Shown one piece after another: positions 6,911-11,406 of a DNA stretch of 11,406 nucleotides. The position numbers were made by a program, and so were the translations under genes. How positions within the stretch are numbered: the stretch's first letter is position 1; the number at the start of each line of letters is the position of its first letter. Source of the stretch: Planctomycetota bacterium (lineage in GTDB: Bacteria > Planctomycetota > Phycisphaerae > Sedimentisphaerales > Anaerohalosphaeraceae); NCBI GenBank assembly GCA_030637065.1, contig DAOVVQ010000104.1, positions 1 through 11,406 of the forward strand. The letters are read 5' to 3'. Below the pieces are notes generated by a model, which did not search any database, was not told the origin of the DNA, and saw nothing but the letters and a program-made list of their open reading frames with translations.

Positions 6911-7699
6911 ATGTCGATAAAAACCAGAACATGGGAGATTGTTGAAATCGCAGCGCCTGGTGACAAGACCAGCAAAGCTTTCGACGTCTTCATACTAACC
7001 CTTATTTTTCTCAACACATTGGCAGTGATAGTCGGCTCAGTCGATAGCGTTCAGGCGAGGTGGAGACAAGTCTTTTTTGGTTTTGAAGTGTTTTCCGTAG
7101 CTGTCTTTACAATAGAATATCTGTTAAGAATATGGTCGTGTATCACAAGCCCAAAGTACGCAAAGCCGTTCAAAGGAAGGCTGAACTTTGCCTTTCGCCC
7201 CATGGCGATGATTGACCTTGTTGCAATTCTTCCATTCTATCTGCCTTTTGTTGGGGTTGATTTGAGGTTTGTGCGGGTTTTACGCCTGCTTCGTATTCTC
7301 AGGGTGGCGAAAATAGGCAGATACTATTCTTCGCTACAACTTATCCGAAATGCTATCAGATCAAAAATGGAAGAATTGATCCTTACGACAGTGGTTTTGT
7401 GTTTAGTATTAGTCATGGCTTCCAGCGTGATGTACTATTGCGAGCATGGCGCGCAACCGGAGGCCTTTCCCAATATTCCAGCAACAATGTGGTGGGCGGT
7501 GGTCACGCTTACTACGGTTGGTTATGGCGACGTATTTCCCGTTACTGTACTTGGCAAGATCTTTGCCTCCGTGATAGCAATTAGTGGTATCGGCATGTTT
7601 GCATTGCCAACAGGGATAATCGGGGCGGGTTTCGTAGAGGAAATTCAAAAGAACAAGCCCAAAGGGGCACAATGCCCACACTGTGGAAAAGATATATGA
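6911..7699 (+). CDS. Six-transmembrane voltage-gated potassium-type ion channel
   Basis: 262 residues, the size of a one-domain bacterial Kv-like channel that would assemble as a tetramer in the inner membrane. Hydrophobic segments lie at about 24-43 (S1), 54-76 (S2), 98-113 (S3), 154-176 (S5) and 214-240 (S6). S4 (118-136) carries a positive charge every third residue: R119, R122, R125, R128, R131 and K134. The pore helix leads into the selectivity filter TTVGYGD (201-207), the potassium-channel signature. The tail ends QCPHCGKDI, one CxxC pair that may bind metal between subunits. The frame stays open upstream to 6668 but runs through the metK terminator, so I chose the ATG at 6911, just before the conserved region. 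It has no clear ribosome binding site, and the start is less certain than the family. It may be co-transcribed with the nuclease gene 75 bases downstream. Confidence 0.9.
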   Translation: MSIKTRTWEIVEIAAPGDKTSKAFDVFILTLIFLNTLAVIVGSVDSVQARWRQVFFGFEVFSVAVFTIEYLLRIWSCITSPKYAKPFKGRLNFAFRPMAMIDLVAILPFYLPFVGVDLRFVRVLRLLRILRVAKIGRYYSSLQLIRNAIRSKMEELILTTVVLCLVLVMASSVMYYCEHGAQPEAFPNIPATMWWAVVTLTTVGYGDVFPVTVLGKIFASVIAISGIGMFALPTGIIGAGFVEEIQKNKPKGAQCPHCGKDI

Positions 7700-7730
7700 G
7701 AGTAATCCATGACAAGTATGGCAGGGAAAT

Positions 7731-7750
7731 AAAGGTGTCAGGAGCCTTTG
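7731..7750. repeat. GTGTCAGG-core palindrome
   Basis: AAAGGTGTCAGGAGCCTTTG has AAAGG/CCTTT arms around a TGTCAGGAG core. It lies just before the ribosome binding site of the nuclease gene. Related cores occur at 8940-8950 and 9045-9060, on the far side of that gene. It resembles REP-like palindromes (inferred). Confidence 0.45.
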
Positions 7751-7774
7751 TTTTGCTCGAAAGGAGATAGCTTA

Positions 7775-8878
7775 ATGGCTATTTATGAACTCAACTCAGA
7801 ACGCATCGTTAAAATAAAAGAAACTACTTTTGCGCAGGCTGGATTGGACGAGCGGAAAGACCTTCAACGGCTGCTAAAAAAACAAATTGAGGTAATCACT
7901 CCTGATACGCTTGTGATTTCAGAAGAATTTTGTGACTGGGAAGATTCGAGGCGCAGGATTGATCTTCTTGGCCTGGACAAGGATGCCAACATAGTCGTTA
8001 TTGAGCTAAAACGAACGGAAGATGGTGGCCATATGGAATTGCAGGCAATTCGGTATGCTGCTATGGCTTCGGCAATGGCATTTGACAGGGCAGTTGATGT
8101 ATATAGTGATTATCTCAGGAAGATCGGAAGCGATGAGGATGCAAAAGACTCTATGTTGAATTTTCTTGAATGGGACGAGCCGGACGACGAAGTTTTTGCT
8201 CAGGATGTTCGGATTTTACTGGTATCGGCTGATTTTGGAAAAGAACTGACCACGGCAGTAATATGGCTTAATGAAAGAGCGTTGGATATACGCTGTATAA
8301 GAATCAAACCTTATGATGATAATGGTCGTATCCTAATTGATGTTCAGCAGTTAATCCCTCTTCCAGAAGCAGAAGAATTCCAGGTTCAAATCAGGGAAAA
8401 GGCTGCTCGCGAACGAGGTTCACGAAGGGTGAAATCAAAATTGGGGCAACTGTATTATCGTTTCTGGGAGGGTTTGCTTGACCTTGCAAACAAGAAGACT
8501 GATCTACACGCGCACATATCTCCTTCTGAGGGCTCATGGATAGCAGCCGCATCTGACGGATTGACGTTTTGTTATGCCTTTGGCCACAATGGAGCACGTG
8601 TGGAACTTTATATTAATAAAGGCGCTAAGGATAGAAACAAGAATATTTTTGACCAGATCGCTTCATCGAAAGAGATAATTGAACAAAATTTTGGGAGTTC
8701 GTTATATTGGCAAAGACTGGATAACAAAAAAACAAGCCGAATTTATGCAGCAGTAAGTAGTACCAGCGTTCGAGACGAGGAAAAATGGCCGCAATTACAA
8801 GAAAATATGGTAGAGACAATGATTAAATTCGAAAAGGCAATCAGGCCATGTATTGCAAAGCTGGAAGAAGGAGCATAA
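7775..8878 (+). CDS. PD-(D/E)XK nuclease-like protein with C-terminal DUF4268 domain
   Basis: 367 residues. The N-terminal part has the core of the PD-(D/E)XK nuclease fold: RRIDLLGLD with D63, then VVIELKR with E77 and K79, and Q90 in the following helix (LQAIRYAAM). This layout resembles NucS-like and restriction-type nucleases acting on DNA. A charged linker (about 205-222) leads to residues 225-362, which match DUF4268 (YYRFWEGLL, VELYINKG, IFDQIASSKEIIEQNFG, SLYWQRLD). Proteins of this design are often found near restriction and defence genes. The ATG at 7775 has AAGGAGA (7761-7767) seven bases upstream; an upstream in-frame start at 7748 lacks one. The gene overlaps the ribosome binding site of a following 16-codon stub that looks like a restriction R-subunit start, which supports an original defence context. 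DNA cleavage is inferred; no target is known. Confidence 0.8.
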   Translation: MAIYELNSERIVKIKETTFAQAGLDERKDLQRLLKKQIEVITPDTLVISEEFCDWEDSRRRIDLLGLDKDANIVVIELKRTEDGGHMELQAIRYAAMASAMAFDRAVDVYSDYLRKIGSDEDAKDSMLNFLEWDEPDDEVFAQDVRILLVSADFGKELTTAVIWLNERALDIRCIRIKPYDDNGRILIDVQQLIPLPEAEEFQVQIREKAARERGSRRVKSKLGQLYYRFWEGLLDLANKKTDLHAHISPSEGSWIAAASDGLTFCYAFGHNGARVELYINKGAKDRNKNIFDQIASSKEIIEQNFGSSLYWQRLDNKKTSRIYAAVSSTSVRDEEKWPQLQENMVETMIKFEKAIRPCIAKLEEGA

Positions 8879-8881
8879 CCA

Positions 8882-8932
8882 ATGGCAATAGACCACACAG
8901 AAAAAGCCTTCGAAACTACGATAGGAAACTAG
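8882..8932 (+). pseudogene. 16-codon stub resembling the N-terminus of a type I restriction R subunit (HsdR)
   Basis: The stub encodes MAIDHTEKAFETTIGN and then TAG. It begins three bases after the nuclease stop codon and has AAGGAG (8868-8873) eight bases upstream, a start context as good as any here. The HTEKAFETTI run resembles how many HsdR proteins open. Reading stops within a dispersed repeat beginning near 8923, so I infer that a larger gene was cut off. The match is short and could be chance. Confidence 0.45.
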
Positions 8933-8950
8933 GGAAACAAAGGGGTCAGG
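8923..8950. repeat. Dispersed element copy at the HsdR-like breakpoint
   Basis: AGGAAACTAGGGA (8923-8935) is identical to 548-560 and is followed by AACAAAGGGGTCAGGAC. It starts at the last codons of the HsdR-like stub and supplies its stop codon, so the element or a recombination at it may mark where the gene was lost. Confidence 0.5.
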
Positions 8951-9041
8951 ACAAGACGCTACTGGCCCTAATGCCGCGAAATGCTGCTGCTTACACTAAC
9001 CCACAACATCGCTACAATCCAACTTGTAAAAGAGCTTTTCT

Positions 9042-9068
9042 ACAGAATGTGTCAGAGACCTTTTCTGT
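9042..9068. repeat. Palindrome with GTGTCAGAGACC core
   Basis: ACAGAA (9042-9047) pairs with TTCTGT (9063-9068) around a core reading GTGTCAGAGACC. The core is similar to that at 7731-7750. It lies ten bases before the ribosome binding site of the glycoside-hydrolase-like gene. Confidence 0.45.
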
Positions 9069-9091
9069 TCTTTTTGTAAGGAGATTTGATC

Positions 9092-10150
9092 ATGCGGCGT
9101 ATTATACGGGAAATTGGGTTTTTGGCTGTTTTTTTGTTTTGTTTTGGGATGGTTTTTTGTGGTGACTGCTTTGGTGGGGATCGGGCTTTGGTTTTGTTTG
9201 ATCGGGGCGATGGTATGCAGTCTTTTGCGGCTGGGGCGGTTGAGGAGGCTTTGGTTGGGGCTGGTTATGAGATTGACGGCGATCGGGCTAAGATTCGGGT
9301 TGTTTTTGATATCTTTGAGAAGGGTATCGGGCCGCAGGGCTTTCGTATTCGCAGGGAAGGTGATGATACGATCCGTGTTGTCGGGGGCGATAGTCTCGGC
9401 GTTATGTATGGCGGGCTTGATGTTGCCGAGATGATCACGTTGGGCGGCGGGGTTGAGGCCATTGAGGAAAAGGCTCAAAAGCCTTACATTTCGCGGCGTG
9501 GGCTGAAGTTCAATATACCGTTCGACAGCCGCGGACCCAGCTATGACGATACGGGGACTTCGGCTCAGAAGAATATTGGGGTTATGTGGGAGTTTGACTT
9601 CTGGGAGCAGTTTCTCGATACGTTGGCGAAGAACCGCTACAACGTTCTTACGCTGTGGACGTGCCATCCTTATCCGGGGATCGTTAAGCTGCCAAAGTAT
9701 CCGGATATCGGCTATGACGATGTTTGCGTGCTCAAAGGCGGCGTCGATACCGGGACCGACCGGCACTTCAACGACATGGATATGTACGACAGCAGCAATT
9801 TTCGCACGGTAAAGAAGATGTCGCTCGATGACAAGGTCGCCTTCTGGACGAAGGTCTTTGACTACGCCGAAGACCGTGGGATCGATATTTACGTTTTTCA
9901 CTGGAATATCTACACCTTCGGAGCCAAGGGCAGGCATGGCATCGACGATAAGCCGGACAATCTCAAGACCATCGAGTATATGCGATACTGCATCGGCGAG
10001 TTCCTCAAGACCTATCCGCAGATCGACGGTATCGGCGTCACAGCCGGCGAGCACGTCGACCGCAAGCTGGTGCAGAATGTCGGCGGTGTCGAGCAGTGGC
10101 TTTGGCGGACGTACGGGATGGATCAACCGGCAACACTGCATCGGCACTAG
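9092..10150 (+). pseudogene. Secreted glycoside hydrolase-like protein (GH67/GH20-type), C-terminally truncated
   Basis: 352 residues. A hydrophobic N-terminus (about 1-25, after MRRIIRE) looks like a signal peptide, so the product is probably exported. Residues 31-120 match the small alpha/beta domain that precedes the catalytic barrel in GH20 and GH67 enzymes (GFRIRREGDDTIRVVGGDSL then GVMYGGLDVAEMI). The barrel begins near 133 (ISRRGLKFNIPFDSR) and continues through NRYNVLTLW (181-189) and VFHWNIY (268-274) to GIGVTAGEH (313-321), where E320 sits where an acid residue could act. The frame then ends at MDQPATLHRH, soon after QWLWRTYG, only part-way through what should be a much longer protein. 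The start ATG has AAGGAG (9078-9083) eight bases upstream. Downstream, another reading frame carries an unrelated tail, so I infer a deletion or recombination. It likely lacks activity. The first ~400 bases are unusually G/T-rich. Family placement is tentative. Confidence 0.7.
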
Positions 10151-10251
10151 TAATAGAGAAAAACGGCGGAATACTCGCCGATATTGTAAAAACGGAATAC
10201 GCAAATTATCCGGTGCGAAGATATTGGATCGATCTGGCGAGTGACTTGTAA
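10111..10251 (+). pseudogene. Tail of an unidentified gene, in another frame after the truncated hydrolase
   Basis: In a frame shifted from the hydrolase, a reading frame stays open across its stop codon and ends at TAA (10249-10251). Its last residues are EKNGGILADIVKTEYANYP followed by VRRYWIDLASDL. The TAA overlaps the TAAGGA ribosome binding site of the next gene, the tight spacing of neighbouring operon genes. This suggests it is the genuine 3' end of a gene whose 5' part was replaced by the hydrolase fragment. I do not recognise the family. The left limit is arbitrary, since the junction cannot be placed exactly. Confidence 0.4.
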
Positions 10252-10261
10252 GGAATGAAAA

Positions 10262-11293
10262 ATGGCACAAGAAAATAATGGCACTGTTAATAAAACAAAG
10301 GGTAAGGCGGCGATCACATTTTTAATAGTTATTGGCAGTTGCTGCATCCTACAGTTTTTTGTTATCGGGATTGTCAATATAATCCGCGGTTATAGTATAG
10401 CAACTTATCTGCCTTTTTCTATTCTCATGGTAGGATTCATAATATTTGGCATAGGATTACCCCCTATATACCGAAAAAAGCAGGCTATCAGTTCATTTTT
10501 TTCAATAACGGCTTCGATCGTAATGATATATGTTTGTGTGCTAGGTATTTCGCATGGCAGATATCTAAAAGAAGCAAAAGGGTATTATGATGCATGTCAA
10601 TACCAGCAGGCATTGCAGGCTTGTGAGAAAGAGGCTCAGACATGGTACCATCTGTTAAGGTACAACTATCCCGAAAGAACCGCTATGAACTCGATGGCAG
10701 AGCCATACTGTCACCTTGAAGATTTCAATAGTGCCCGCGATATTTATAAACTTATGATCGACAGATACGCAGGTGAGTTCTATGGCGATCGGGCTCAGGA
10801 GAGTCTGAGAAAACTAGAGAAGGGTTTGAAGATCATTGCATACTATCCAGATCGTATCGCTGAGAGTCCGCTGCCCGATTTTATCAAAGAAGAAACCGCG
10901 GCTCATTTAGATTCAAAACATATCGAGGCAATGGTCCTGTACGATATCGCTCGTATGTATATATATAATCTGAACTGCCATGCAAAGGCATTTGAAGTAT
11001 ATACAAGAATTATTGATATGGACGTTTCTGAAGAAATGAAAGATTCCGCCAGAGGGCAAATTCTGAAATTGAGGGTGGCTGACGATAAATCCGAATGTCT
11101 CAATAAGATGCTGATCTTCGGAGAGACCCATTTGAGACATCTTGTGTCAGAATATATGGAGCACTACCACACCGAGAGGCCGCACCAGGGCATCGGTAAT
11201 GAGATCATCAACCCCTTACCGCTGGGTGATGGTGAGATCGTCTGCCATGAACGGCTTGGCGGGCTGTTGAAGTCATACAGGAGGGCTGCATAA
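10262..11293 (+). CDS. Membrane protein with TPR-like helices, fused in frame to an integrase/transposase tail
   Basis: 343 residues in two unrelated parts. Residues 1-273: three hydrophobic segments (about 16-40, 47-69 and 77-97) would anchor the protein in the membrane. They are followed by helical repeats of TPR type (YYDACQYQQALQACEKEA, CHLEDFNSARDIYKLMIDRY, MVLYDIARMYIYNLNCHAKA), which usually bind other proteins. Residues 276-343 begin KSECLNKMLIFGETHLRHLV and continue into HYHTERPHQGIGNEI, the end of the rve-type integrase catalytic domain of IS transposases, here without its catalytic residues. The ATG at 10262 has TAAGGA (10249-10254) seven bases upstream, overlapping the stop codon of the tail before it. 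The native C-terminus seems lost to an insertion or recombination near 11087. The product could still be made. The TPR family is not identified beyond its fold. Confidence 0.75.
   Translation: MAQENNGTVNKTKGKAAITFLIVIGSCCILQFFVIGIVNIIRGYSIATYLPFSILMVGFIIFGIGLPPIYRKKQAISSFFSITASIVMIYVCVLGISHGRYLKEAKGYYDACQYQQALQACEKEAQTWYHLLRYNYPERTAMNSMAEPYCHLEDFNSARDIYKLMIDRYAGEFYGDRAQESLRKLEKGLKIIAYYPDRIAESPLPDFIKEETAAHLDSKHIEAMVLYDIARMYIYNLNCHAKAFEVYTRIIDMDVSEEMKDSARGQILKLRVADDKSECLNKMLIFGETHLRHLVSEYMEHYHTERPHQGIGNEIINPLPLGDGEIVCHERLGGLLKSYRRAA
11087..11293 (+). mobile_element. 3' fragment of an IS transposase (rve integrase)
   Basis: These bases encode the last ~68 residues of an integrase-type transposase, with the HYHTERPHQG signature and a conserved end (GGLLKSYRRAA). 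The DDE catalytic residues and the N-terminal DNA-binding part are absent, so it cannot move by itself. It is in frame with, and now forms the end of, the upstream TPR protein. I cannot see a clear terminal inverted repeat downstream. Confidence 0.75.
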
Positions 11294-11406
11294 CAAGAAT
11301 ATTCACAATACCGTTGGCTAATTGGAAAGTGAAAGGCATATTTGCTGATTTGCAGAAGGGAGAGTCCCTACAAGGTAACAATACCTAAATTAGGAGAATG
11401 ATTCCA
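11294..11406. other. Non-coding right edge, probably IS-derived
   Basis: No gene is supported. TAGGAGAATG (11391-11400) offers a ribosome-binding-like AGGAG only one base before an ATG, too close to be a convincing start. The remains of the IS end may lie here, but its inverted repeat partner is not in view. Confidence 0.35.

Noticed and set aside
8996..10270. 424-codon - strand frame opposite the hydrolase
   Set aside because: It is antisense to a gene with clear domain motifs and a ribosome binding site. Its length comes from the skewed codon use of that gene.

Overview
The window looks like part of a planctomycete-type chromosome, most likely Phycisphaerae. This is an inference from the gene types (a Cys4-HNH-AP2 protein, a GH67/GH20-like secreted protein and an rve integrase tail ending in the HYHTERPHQG signature) and from the repeat-rich intergenic DNA. 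No rRNA or other taxonomic marker is present. Every gene I can support lies on the + strand, and I see no tRNA, rRNA or CRISPR array.

Layout. Bases 1-359 hold the 3' end of a gene entering from the left, possibly the tail of a retropepsin-like protein. Bases 360-1311 are non-coding and full of dispersed-repeat debris. An HNH-AP2 protein (1312-1962) is followed by a small hairpin and then by ahcY (2082-3530). The 680-base gap after ahcY carries three sets of short tandem repeats and a large nested inverted repeat (3789-3913) that could be a structured RNA. Next come an exported DUF547 protein (4211-5269), and metK (5514-6731) with a clear sigma70-type promoter and a strong intrinsic terminator. 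After the terminator are a six-transmembrane voltage-gated channel (6911-7699) and a PD-(D/E)XK nuclease/DUF4268 protein (7775-8878).

The right third looks rearranged. The DUF4268 gene is followed by a 16-codon stub with its own ribosome binding site that reads like the start of a type I restriction R subunit and stops where a dispersed repeat begins. A secreted glycoside-hydrolase-like gene (9092-10150) ends abruptly and abuts the tail of an unrelated reading frame. A membrane protein with TPR-like helices (10262-11293) has its C-terminus replaced in frame by the last ~68 residues of an integrase-type transposase.

Function. ahcY and metK are two steps of the activated-methyl cycle: MetK makes S-adenosylmethionine and AhcY clears S-adenosylhomocysteine. 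They are on the same strand but separated by 2 kb and by their own signals. I see no SAM or SAH riboswitch ahead of either. The other genes are accessory and show no shared pathway. The best leads for something new are the 3789-3913 structure, the repeat family that marks the breakpoints, and the in-frame TPR-integrase chimera.
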